NCBI RefSeq assembly: GCF_032854445.1
Contig: NC_088295.1
Span: 6,328,501 to 6,392,500, forward strand
Reading direction: 5' to 3'
Source: Liolophura sinensis
Taxonomy: Eukaryota; Mollusca; Polyplacophora; Chitonida; Chitonidae
Length of the DNA: 64,000 bases
In this document: one piece after another, positions 34,736-44,624 of the stretch
Position numbering within the stretch: position 1 is the first letter of the stretch
Layout: the number at the start of each line of letters is the position of its first letter
Position numbers and translations under genes: made by a program
Notes under the pieces: model-generated
Databases searched by the model: none
Seen by the model: only the letters and a program-made list of their open reading frames with translations
Told to the model about the DNA's origin: nothing

Positions 34736-36029
34736 CTGTGGGGTTGCCCAAAGGCTCATTATACATTGGATGTATTCGCACGTCATTTCTGTTTTGTCCA
34801 CACCGTGTTGTGCACTGAATGACTTTAAAGTAGACCCACAAGTACATAATCTCAAGCATTGACATTGCGAGGAAGCAAAACATGATTGGCTCAGAGTGCC
34901 ATTATTTGCCATGATTTTGTTAAAACGTATATGCTTTTCTAGCTCCGTATGTCTCTGACTATTGACAGATAAGGGATGATTTTCATTGCAGTAGTCGCTC
35001 GCTGAGGCACCGGAACAGCACAAGCTAACCTAAATAGCAGGATACATGAATGGGTGTGACATTACCTGGGGGAATCCCCAACAATAGGCCTATGCGCTTA
35101 CGCTGCTCATGACTCATACACGCTGTTTTACGTTCCATGTTGTTTACTATAAACCTAGTTACTTTATCAAATACGTGAGCTATGCAGAACGGGGAATTAC
35201 CAGATTACCAGCTCTTTTTCCTCCAATAGTTGTCGGGCGTTTTATACAGGTGGCAGTCAACTGGCCACGCCCTCATACTAACATTTACAAGGAAGTAGCT
35301 AACTAAACAATTTAAAATCTTAACATTGATGGACAAGTTTTTCATAAGCATTCCCGCATGCGCACTATGAAAACTGATCTGCCCGGCAGCAGTAATGCTT
35401 AAACCATTTCATACGTGACACTTGATGTCAGTTTATCGCTGATGTCCGGCCTTGACAGACGTCGTCATTGATTCATTGAACGTGTATAGCCATTTGGAGT
35501 AAGGTAATTTAACACTTGTATTTCGCTTTAAAAGGCAACTCCAAGTAAACAACTAGAACATAAAGGGGATATAGTCTATCAGATGAATTATAATCACTGA
35601 TTATTTATACCGGCTTACAGTAGGATTCATTCGAGCATAAAGGCTCTAAATAATAATAAAATAATGGTGCTAAATAATAATAATAATAATCATAATAATA
35701 ATGATTTGCAAAGTGCGCTGTTTAACCCTTTTTGATGAGAAATAAATACATCTGAGTATTTCTCCGAAGGGGACCATTTGTATGATATACAGACGACCAG
35801 CACTACAGGTGTAAGTCGTGTTTATAAGAGAATTAAGTTTTGAAAAATTTATTTCAAAAAGCATTCAGCGAATTGTTTTACCTATTACTTCATTTGACTA
35901 ATTAGTGTGTGAGCTTCAGTTTACGGTGTCACAATCCGCAAGGATCAAATGATAAATACCTGTAGGCTACCAGTAAATGCAGTAAATGTTGCATTCTCTG
36001 TTGGCATCTTTGACCCTTGGCTACCCATG
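34736..36029. other. intergenic between the two death receptor genes
   Basis: No gene is supported. A short (TAA)n-type run lies near 35650-35705. Confidence 0.5.
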
Positions 36030-36722
36030 ACAAAATAAGTTTGTCGTTTACTCTGTAGACAAATAAGCTTGTTGTTTACGCCTAGGACGAATAAGTTTGT
36101 CGTTTACACTTTGGACGAATAAGCTTGTCGTTCACACTGTGGAAGAATAAGATTGTCGTATAATCTATGGACGAATAAGCTTGTCTGTTACTCTGTGGAC
36201 AAATAAGCTTGTCTGTTACTCTGTGGGCGAATAAGCTTGTCTGTTACTCTGTGGGCGAATAAGCTTGTCTGTTACTCTGTGGACGAATAAGCTTGTCTGT
36301 TACTCTGTGGACAAATAAGCTTGTCTGTTACTCTGTGGGCAAATAAGCTTGTCTGTTACTCTGTGGACGAATAAGCTTGTCGGTTATTATGTGGACGTGG
36401 GGGCCTCCGTGGCTCAGTTGGTTAGCGCGTTTGCGCAGCGCAATGACCCAGGAGTCTCTCACCAATGCGGTCCCTGTGAGTTCAAGTCCAGCTCATGCTG
36501 GCTTCCTCTCCGGCCGTACGTGGGAAGGTTTTCCAGCAACCTGCGGATGGTCGTGGGTTTTCCCCAGGCTCTGCCCGGTTTCCATTCACCATGATGCTCG
36601 TCGCTGTCGTATAATTGAAATATTCTTGAGTACGGCCTAAAACACCAATCAAATAAATAAATATTCTGTGGACGAATAAGCTTGTTCTCTGTGGACGAAT
36701 AAGCTTGTCGTTTACTCTGTTC
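36030..36722. repeat. 28-bp minisatellite interrupted by a SINE
   Basis: About 13 copies of GACGAATAAGCTTGTCTGTT plus ACTCTGTG before 36398, and two more after 36662. The sequence between is a family A SINE, so the array predates that insertion. Confidence 0.92.
36401..36661 (+). mobile_element. full-length SINE, family A
   Basis: GGGCCTCCGTGGCTCAGTTGG head, GAGTTCAAGTCC B box, GGCTTCCTCTCCGGCCGTAC body, ATATTCTTGAGTACGGCC and an AAATAAATAA tail. Flanked by TATTATGTGGACG on the left and TATTCTGTGGACG on the right, a 13-bp target duplication with one mismatch. Confidence 0.9.
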
Positions 36723-36953
36723 CACATATTGCACGTAATGTCACAACTGATCGCATCCTGTGCACCAGTCTTATAGCCAAAATATAGTTCAACATGGAAC
36801 CACTGATACAAAAACAAAATTTCCTTACTGACACCAACTGGCGAAGTTTATCGCGCTTTAAATTTTGACACTATACAGAGAAAAGAAATCTTTCTAATAG
36901 CCGTGATTCTGCGCTCACTTATTCATTCGTAGTTATTTGTATTAGTTAGCAGC

Positions 36954-37130
36954 ATGAGGAATCTCGGAAAGATGGGTGTAGCACTAGCTGTTGCTGTGGT
37001 TTTCCTAACCAGTGACGTGATGAGCAAGCCGCGGCCATGTCTACAAGAGAACAACGAATACTACAATTCCCACCTGGGTTGCCACAAGTGCGACCCATGT
37101 CCTCCGGGTGAAGAGCCGGACTACGATCAG
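36954..37130 (+). CDS. death receptor 2, exon 1: signal peptide and start of cysteine-rich module A
   Basis: ATG in CAGCATGAGG. Leader MRNLGKMGVALAVAVVFL, then SKPRPCLQENNEYYNSHLGC and CHKCDPCPPGEEPDYDQ. Donor CAG/GTAAGG, phase 0. This is the only copy with a signal peptide. Confidence 0.88.
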
Positions 37131-40100
37131 GTAAGGGTAAAACACCTCAAGTTCGTAGACACCCATATCTACATGAAGCCTAAAGAATTAGGATATTTAT
37201 CTTTGAGGACCAGAAAGAAAGCTGCGCATTAGCCGTTTTCATTTCCCAAATCTGATTAAACTTGTACAAGTTACATGGTTGTCAAACTGCGCACAGTTTG
37301 AACACTATATGTGTGTAGCCAAGTAAAGATATATTTTTGTGTAGTGTTTTATAATTGTAAACACAACTAGAAGTCCAAGCCCTGTTGGAGACTATCTGTA
37401 GACTGTCAAAGGCATTAATGTTAAACAAGCATGCTTTCGCGTAAAAGTTATCATATGGCAGCTAAATATTTAGATTTCAGAAATGATTTATTCTTACCGG
37501 CTTTAATTTCAGAATACATATACATATATATATATACTCTTGCGTTTAGTACATATATATATATCTACTCTTGCGTTTAGTAGCCTCAACATATCAAAGA
37601 TATGCACTGCAAATGTAGGTTTTCTTAGTCCTCAAACAATTCTGACTATATCATCCAGTCATTTCGTAACACAGTTTCATAATTATTATAACTATATTGT
37701 CATTCTACAGGCATGCAGTTGCTCTCGTTATTTTTCGTCGTCATAAGTTCTTCTGTAAGTAATGATGGTCACAGTGCTTTGTTTGGACATCACCAAGCAA
37801 TGTGACATTGAGAATTGCTTCATTACAAAGGCCTACTTATACCCTTTCTCATTTTTGTTGATCAGGACGTACCTGTGGACCGTAAGAGAGGGGCTTTACG
37901 GTGTTCGGCTTGCCGACCCTGCCAACCCGGGACATACAGCAAAAAAGCTTCCCGACAGCGCTGTAGTTTGTGCAGGAACTGTGAGGTTCTATCCCGACAT
38001 ACTAACCAGCCCTGTACAGCCACACAGAATGCCGTCTGTGGAAAATGTCTGCCAGGGTAGGTCTTGCAAAACCTCTTCTTCGCCACTTGTATCTTTCTCT
38101 AAATAAAATACGTTAAAACAACCTTGTTTTTTGAAAGACTGGGAGTAAAGTACAAATGTGCCTTGCCTTACAGACACCATGATGTGTATAAGCGCAAATA
38201 TAACTCAAGTCTCCCACAGTATGACAAAGCATGTCAGTCGTGTAATGATACTGCCCACAAGACCGTCCCGGAGTGCGCCAGTACCACCCTACCAACTGTC
38301 AGGGAGGAAGAGGGACGAACATATCACAATGCAAATGTGGACAAAGAAGCGCTAGTTATCTCTGAAAACTCCCAGGACTCGGCTTTTTCGGCCGCCCTTA
38401 CCAGTGACGTGATGAGCAAGCCGCGGCCATGTCTACAAGAGAACAACGAATACTACAATTCCCACCTGGGTTGCCACAAGTGCGACCCATGTCCTCCGGG
38501 TGAAGAGCCGGACTACGATCAGGTAAGGGTAAAACACCTCAAGTTCGTAGACACACCCATATGTACATGAAGCCTAAAGAATTAGGGTATTTATCTTTGA
38601 GGACCAGAAAGAAAGCTGCGCATTAGCCGTTTTCATTTCCCAAATCTGATTAAACTTGTACAAGTTACATGGTTGTCAAACTGCGCACAGTTTGAACACT
38701 ATATGTGTGTAGCCAAGTAAAGATATATTTTTGTGTAGTGTTTTATAATTGTAAACACAACTAGAAGTCCAAGCCCTGCTGGGGACTATCTGTAGACTGT
38801 CAAAGGCATTAATGTTAAACAAGCATGCTTTCGCGTAAAAGTTATCATATGGCAGCTAAATATTTAGATTTCAGAAATGATTTATTCTTACCGGCTTTAA
38901 TTTCAGAATACATATACATATATATATATACTCTTGCGTTTAGTACATATATATATATATCTACTCTTGCGTTTAGTAGCCTCAACATATCAAAGTTATG
39001 CACTGCAAATGTAGGTTTTCTTAGTCCTCAAACAATTCTGACTATATCATCCAGTCATTTCGTAACACAGTTTCATAATTATTATAACTATATTGTCATT
39101 CTACAGGCATGCAGTTGCTCTCGTTATTTTCCGTCGTCATAAGTTCTTCTGTAAGTAATGATGGTCACAGTGCTTTGTTTGGACATCACCAAGCAATGTG
39201 ACATTGAGAATTGCTTCATTACAAAGGCCTACTTATACCCTTTCTCATTTTTGTTGATCAGGACGTACCTGTGGACCGTAAGAGAGGGGCTTTACGGTGT
39301 TCGGCTTGCCGACCCTGCCAACCCGGGACATACAGCAAAAAGCCTTCCCGACAGCGCTGTAATCTGTGCAGGAACTGTGAGGCTCTTTCCCGACATACTA
39401 ACCAACCCTGTACAGCCACACAGAATGCCGTCTGTGGAAAATGTCTGCCAGGGTAGGTCTTGCAAAACCTCTTCTTCGCCACTTGCATTTTCCTATGAAT
39501 AAAATACGTTAAAACAACCTTGATTTTTTGAAAGACTGGGAGTAAAGTACAAATGTGCCTTGCCTTACAGACACCATGATGTGTATAAGCGCAAATATAA
39601 CTCAAGTCTCCCACAGTATGACAAAGCATGTCAGTCGTGTAATGATACTGCCCACAAGACCGCCCAGGAGTGCGCCAGTACCACCCTACCGACTGCCAGG
39701 GAGCAAGAGGGACGAACATATCACAATGCAAATGTGGGCAAAGAAGAGCCAGTTATCTCTGAAAACCCCCAGGACTCAGCTTTTCACATGACAGGTTAGT
39801 TTATTCTCTTCCCAGGGGTTCTGTATGCTCTCAGTTTATCACAGGACAGTTTTGTGTACATTCTTCCCAGAGGTTCTATATGCTGTCAGTTAATCACACG
39901 ACAGTTTTGTGTACATTCTTCACAGAGGTTCTATATGCTGTCAGTTAATCACACGACAGTTTTGTGTACATTCTTCCCAGGGGTTCTGTATGCTCTCAGT
40001 TTATCACAGGACAGTTTTGTGTACATTCTCCTCAGGGGTTCTGTATGCTCTCAGTTTATCACAGGACTGGTTAGTTGACCTCCTCCGCAGGCGTTCTCTA

Positions 40101-42633
40101 TGCTCTCAGCTTGTCACAGGACTGGTTAGTTGACCTCCTCCCAAGGGGTTCCGTATGCTCTCAGTTTCAGAACAGGTTAGTGTACTTTCTCCTCAGGTGT
40201 TCTGTGTGTTCTCAGCGTGGCACAGGACTGGTTAGTTTACCTCCTCCCCATTGGTTCTGTGTGCTCTCAGTTTCAGGACAGGTTAGTGTACTTTCTCCTC
40301 AGGTGTTCTGCATGTTCTTTGTTTGTCACAGGACTGGTTAGTTTACCTCCTCCCCAGGGGTTCTGTGTGCTCTCAGTTTCAGAACAGGTTAGTGTACTTT
40401 CTCCTCAGTTGATTTGTATGTCCTCAGTTTGTCACAGGACTGGTTAGTTTACCTCCTCCCCAGGGGTTCAGTGTGCTCTCAGTTTCAGAACAGGTTAGTG
40501 TACTTTCTCCTCAGGTGATTTGTATGTCCTCAGTTTGTCACAGGACTGGTTAGTTTACCTCCTCCCCAGGGGTTCAGTGTGCTCTCAGTTTCAGAACAGG
40601 TTAGTGTACTTTCTCCTCAGGTGTTTTGTATGCTCTCAGTTTGTCACAGGACTGGTTAGTTTACCCCCTCCCCAGGGGTTCTGTGTGCTCTCTGTTTCAG
40701 GATAGGTTAGTGTACTTTCTTCTGAGGTGTTCTGTATGCTCTCAGTGGATGTTCTGTGCACTTTCTGCTAACACAAGAGAGAATTATGCTCTTCTCCTCG
40801 GATTTTACATGGTCATATGCCATGTGAAAGAAAATTTGTTACTCAGTATTTGTATCGCCTTCTTTGTGTTTCAGTTGTTACAGGCATGCCCTATGTGATG
40901 GCAATAGTACTAGTCCTGCTGGTTATCGCTGTAGCTGTTTTCATGAGAAAAAGCATCACGAGTCGGCGACAGAAAACTCCCAACTGTGAGTCCTGCCAAG
41001 TATTAAACCTCCTGTGTATTTATATACATGTCTCATGAAAAATCTCTTCATTCCCTGTTTTACGGTTTAAGGTTTATCGTTGTAACACTAGTTAGTTTAT
41101 TATCCAAACTGTGGATTTATTAAAGTAAATCAGTGGATTTCCAAAGACACTGTATTATTGTTCATCAAATTCCTGTTTCAGTGGAAGTAGAATTGGGCAA
41201 ACTGTGCCCTGTCTTTCCTGGGGAAAATCAGGAAATCCAAGGCATGAGGGCAACCCTAACTCCAGGTAGGTAAACAAGGCAGTGGCGTGGAATTTACATG
41301 TACATACCTATCAGTCTTTAGTTAACGAGTTTGAACACTGATCGGTTGAAGAGAGGCGTCCCTACAGTTCACTTTGGATCATTTAACATTGATATAAAAT
41401 TCAAGTGTAGTACAAACAAATGATCTCCAGAACGTGCTTTATAAAACGAATTACCAACTTTAATACAATGATATGTTAACTTTTTACTGGACGTTTATTC
41501 CAAAAGCCTTTACTGCCCTATGATAATATATTTGGTTTAGCTCTCATAAACATACATGTGCTGTATTTGTTTGTAGCTACGTTCCGCGTGAACCCTTGCG
41601 CCAGACAGCCCTTAAGGTGGCAGACCGTGGGTCGAAGGCACCACTACTTCCCTTGAGGTCACCACTGATGGTGAGGATTGTTACGTCAAAAAAAATCAGT
41701 AGGTATGACATCTGTCCTCTCAGATAGTCAGCCATCGCTTATTACCTAATTAGTATCAATGTTTAAGAAGTTAACTCCTTCATTTTGGTGTTTGTTGTGA
41801 ACCTTGTTACGTATCTAGCCACATCCCAGAAGCTCCGGCATTTGAGACAAAGGTGTTCAGGATCTACCGCATAAAATGCAGACAGAGGAAAAAAATTGCA
41901 AAATTAAATCTCGGTCTATTTCTCCCTGACTTCCTGCTTTTCCCCTCGGCGTAAGAGGTGATTCCAAAACTGATATCTTTGCCACTGTTTCTAATTTCAT
42001 TTCTTTCCAGAAATCAGTACTTCATTTCCTGAAATAAGTACTACGGCGATAAAAAGCAAATCCATCAAGTTAATAATTTCAAACATATTTGGACATTCAG
42101 GGAGATAACAGTAACAGCTGGTATATTGTGTAACACCACTCGATTTTATTTGAAAAGTCATCTGTAAGACACCTTAAAAAGAAGACTGATATTTCTTTAT
42201 TGTTTGCTAAAATGATTTTCCAGTTGTCCATGGTCAAACGGAATCATGTCCTTAATACCACAACCTTGGGCCTTTGGGCAGTGTGAACTAATGGCTAGAG
42301 TTTAACCAGCCCATTCCTCTGCATGCGGTTTAAATACATTATAGTCTTTTTATTATTTCCAGCGAGTATGTCAACTACAGAGTGATACAAAAGCGGATAG
42401 GAAGGGAGTGGAAAGATTTAGCCAGAGCTCTGACCATATCGGATCCGGACATCGAGAAGTTGGAGATGGACCATCCAGACACGCGCGAGCGAATCTATCA
42501 GCTTCTATTGCTATGGGAGAGAAGGAGCGAAAGCGAGGCTTTGCTAGGACATCTCTGCTCAGCACTGCAATCTATAGAGCGCCATGACGTCGCAATAGAG
42601 CTACTCCAGACCTCGGACTCGTACCCATGTTGA
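36954..42633 (+). CDS. death receptor 2, TNFR superfamily, with tandemly doubled ectodomain, 9 coding exons
   Basis: Predicted type I receptor of about 563 residues. Exons by eye: 36954-37130, 37866-38056, 38174-38522, 39262-39452, 39571-39794, 40875-40985, 41182-41269, 41577-41670, 42367-42633; phases join to one open frame. Order: signal peptide (about 1-23), first cysteine-rich module (29-170), stalk, second near-identical module (about 205-350), stalk, membrane span (about 383-401), cytoplasmic linker, death domain (476-563). Exon 3 is a fusion of the 3' exon of module A and the 5' exon of module B, created by a 1.39-kb tandem duplication. Module A has no membrane span and module B no signal peptide, so neither half makes a complete receptor alone. 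The CPPGEEP and CGKCLPG words recall EDAR-type receptors. Splicing that skips one module is possible, as internal phases are compatible. Confidence 0.8.
37009..38388 (+). repeat. intragenic tandem duplication, copy A
   Basis: Runs from inside exon 1 to the end of the stalk-coding part of exon 3, introns included. Paired with 38401-39786 at an offset of 1392-1397 bp. By-eye differences are few in exon 1 and intron 1, and more frequent from exon 2 onward. Confidence 0.93.
37866..38056 (+). CDS. death receptor 2, exon 2: cysteine-rich module A, central part
   Basis: Acceptor GTTGATCAG, donor CCAGG/GTAGGT, phase 0 to 2, 191 bp. Reads RKRGALRCSACRPCQPGTYS, CSLCRNCEVLSRHTNQPC and NAVCGKCLPG, with TNFR-type cysteine spacing. 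Confidence 0.9.
38174..38522 (+). CDS. death receptor 2, exon 3: fusion exon joining module A stalk to module B start
   Basis: Acceptor TGCCTTACAG, donor CAG/GTAAGG, phase 2 to 0, 349 bp. The first part reads HHDVYKRKYNSSLPQYDKAC and a charged stalk to NSQDSAF; then SAAL and TSDVMSKPRPCLQENNEYY continue in the same frame as the module B repeat of exon 1. The equivalent exons elsewhere (exon 5 here, exon 3 of gene 1) end before this point, so the join is the duplication breakpoint. Confidence 0.88.
38401..39786 (+). repeat. intragenic tandem duplication, copy B
   Basis: Begins at CCAGTGACGTGATGAGC and ends near GACTCAGCTTTT, where copy B continues into the original sequence CACATGACAG. It lacks the start codon and leader present upstream of copy A. 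Confidence 0.93.
39262..39452 (+). CDS. death receptor 2, exon 4: cysteine-rich module B, central part
   Basis: Same length, splice sites and phases as exon 2. Differs from it at seven nucleotides by eye, three of them changing residues (A to P, S to N, V to A). All cysteines are kept. Confidence 0.9.
39571..39794 (+). CDS. death receptor 2, exon 5: module B last cysteines and stalk
   Basis: Acceptor TGCCTTACAG, donor ACAG/GTTAGT, phase 2 to 1. Compared with the same part of exon 3 it shows about ten nucleotide differences, eight changing residues, mostly in the stalk (for example TVRE to TARE, DKEAL to GKEEP). The last dozen bases, CACATGACAG, look like the end of a unit of the minisatellite that follows. 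Confidence 0.85.
39785..40745. repeat. about 55-bp minisatellite filling intron 5 of death receptor 2
   Basis: About 17 units of 50-56 bp built from GGTTAGTTTACCTCCTCCCC, AGGGGTTCTGTATGCTCTCA, GTTTATCACAGGACT, arranged partly as alternating pairs. Each unit carries a donor-like CAGGTTAGT or TGGTTAGT and an acceptor-like TCCTCCCCAG or TCTCCTCAG. The array starts at the real donor of exon 5. Confidence 0.92.
40875..40985 (+). CDS. death receptor 2, exon 6: membrane span
   Basis: Acceptor TTGTGTTTCAG (an alternative AG lies nine bases on, same frame), donor CAACT/GTGAGT, phase 1 to 1, 111 bp. Encodes YVMAIVLVLLVIAVAVFM followed by RKSITSRRQK, a typical stop-transfer. Confidence 0.9.
41182..41269 (+). 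CDS. death receptor 2, exon 7: juxtamembrane segment
   Basis: Acceptor TCCTGTTTCAG, donor GGTAG/GTAAAC, phase 1 to 2. Reads EVELGKLCPVFPGENQEIQG, MRATLTPG. An earlier in-exon GTAGGT would give phase 1 and then a stop in the next exon, so the later donor is chosen. Confidence 0.7.
41577..41670 (+). CDS. death receptor 2, exon 8: cytoplasmic linker
   Basis: Acceptor TTTGTTTGTAG, phase 2. Reads YVPREPLRQTALKVADRGSK, APLLPLRSPLM. Two donors are possible: ATG/GTGAGG at 41670 (phase 0) or AGTAG/GTATGA at 41702 (phase 2). Each has a matching acceptor at the next exon, so its end is unresolved. Confidence 0.65.
42367..42633 (+). CDS. death receptor 2, exon 9: death domain and stop
   Basis: Starts after CAGCGAG (phase 0) or four bases earlier after TTTCCAG (phase 2). 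Reads YVNYRVIQKRIGREWKDLAR, ALTISDPDIEKLE, RERIYQLLLLWE and VAIELLQ, the same helical pattern and R-E-W-x-D-L-A-R core as gene 1's death domain. Stop TGA at 42631. Confidence 0.92.
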   Translation, partial: YVNYRVIQKRIGREWKDLARALTISDPDIEKLEMDHPDTRERIYQLLLLWERRSESEALLGHLCSALQSIERHDVAIELLQTSDSYPC

Positions 42634-44624
42634 TAAGCATTGGTCAATGGAGGCGCAGTGATTTGCTAATAGTTTCATCTACTGTACTCAGTCTAGGTCA
42701 GGTATCCATGTTGACGCGGCTCTGCACACGTTTGTCTCATGTCTCTACATGTTACCATTGCCTTGCTAGTTTTCAATTCCTAAAGATTTTAACACGATTT
42801 TCCTAAACCGTTGATTTTCAACACGTTTAGTACTAGATGTAAGGTGAATATTCCAATTCGGATTATAACCATGTTAGATCTATAGCAATACCATCACCAA
42901 AGCTCAGGAATATGGACATAATTCCTTATTTCCCTGATGGCTATACCTGCAAGACGTTCTAAACCTCACACATTCATCTCATCTTATCCTCATGGTCATA
43001 GCAAGGCATTTGGAGTTAATCATTCTTGTCAATTATTATGGTGCAAGATGTCACCAACTAGTCGCTCTCCTATATTCTGAGAAATCACCACGTTTTATAT
43101 CATAATTGTTATACATCTACATGTGATTCAGCCGGAAAAAACATTGCAGGGAATTCTCAAGAGCCCAGGCGTTATGGTACTGTTGTCGCGAGATACACGT
43201 CGACTGGTAGTGATCAACATATGGACTCCGCAGGCAAATGGTACCAAGCTATACAGGAAGTGTTAACGCTTGTTTATTCTTATACGACTGACAAATCGGG
43301 CAACACACTCAGAACAAACACACAGCTTGACCGCTAACCCAAGCATGGAGGAAAAGTCTTATCCAGCTGAATGAAAGGCAGATATGTGTACACTGACTAT
43401 GTAAAGTTGTGGTATTGTAGCTAGGCTTACGGTGCTTGAAGGGCTAGACAATAAATTCACAACAAATGTACATATTATGCCGATGGTGCTGACCGAAAAT
43501 CTGAATATTTTTACTTACCGTTGCATTTACTGTTTTAAATACAGGTTTTAAAGCGGCTTTTCAATGAGGACTTTTGCCTCATTTTATTTTATGTGGCCTA
43601 TATAGTATTATTTTGAAAGAGCAATAAAGAGTTAAAAATGCCTACATTTTAAGGACGTTTTTTATTTAGTTCCCCTCTTACCTTGCTGAAACCCAGTTAA
43701 AATTTTGTCTCTGTGACATTCAGCAGACCCAGTACGTATATTTAATGCTCCACTGGCTATCTGAGACATTTTCATTTCTACCAAAGATCAATCCTAATTC
43801 AATGATGTTTAGGGCATACACCATTTAGAAATACATTTTTTAGATTTAGATTTTATAAATACATGTTGGGTGTGGGCTTATACACAGAGTTTGCCTTTAG
43901 ACCCTTCATCCATATGCACCCAGTGTATAGACAAATTACATACAGAAGACTTTTAGCAAAAAGCCGTGTTTGTCAAATCAAATATGGGTGTGGATAGACC
44001 AGGGCTTGCTAGTAGTTGTCACGCGATGGAAAAGTCCCAGAAGACGTGAATACGCATGCCCGAAGCTGTGCGAGATGTTCAGAGATGCCGAATACGGCAC
44101 AGCAGGCGTGCCTAATTTATCATTAACATGATGTTATTCTGTAATTAGAGAATTGTTTTCTTTTCATAGTATATACTCTTTATGTTCCGCGTGGCGGAAA
44201 GACAGAGTGTTGCTAGGGGCAAGTTTACTCTTGTCGCAATCCTCTCAGGCTGAGCCATTAAGATGTATGTGATCAAAAGAGAAAATCTAGTTACATATAA
44301 ATGTAGATCCACACCGACGTATATAATGTTTCATGCCCTGTGGGTTGGAAAATTACTGGCACAGTAAAAACATCACCATTTTTACAACTGTTGGTTATTC
44401 AGTTTGAGAGCAAATGAGACGATAATAGTAAGAAACAAACCCTGAAGTTGCCCCCTGGGCTGTCAAGCATGTGTGTACATAGCTATACCAGTCCTCTGTT
44501 TCCACCAGAGCGGGATCATTGCTGTCACAAGGGAGCTACATGAGTATACGTGTACGGTTAAAGTTGTCCTGTGTCTGGAATTGTCAGGGGACGACACTAG
44601 AAATTTTAACACATTTGTCTTAGC
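42634..44624 (+). other. 3' flank of death receptor 2 and intergenic spacer
   Basis: Likely 3' UTR up to about 43650, with AATAAA at 43623-43628. Beyond that no gene is supported. Confidence 0.5.
43623..43628 (+). terminator. candidate polyadenylation signal of death receptor 2
   Basis: Canonical AATAAA in GCAATAAAGAG about 1 kb after the stop; a weaker alternative lies near 43450 (ACAATAAATTC). Confidence 0.45.

Noticed and set aside
36954-39794. Two separate complete receptor genes in tandem
   Set aside because: Copy A lacks a membrane span and death domain, copy B lacks a start codon and signal peptide, and the junction exon is in frame, so one gene is the better reading. A separate soluble form of copy A cannot be fully excluded.
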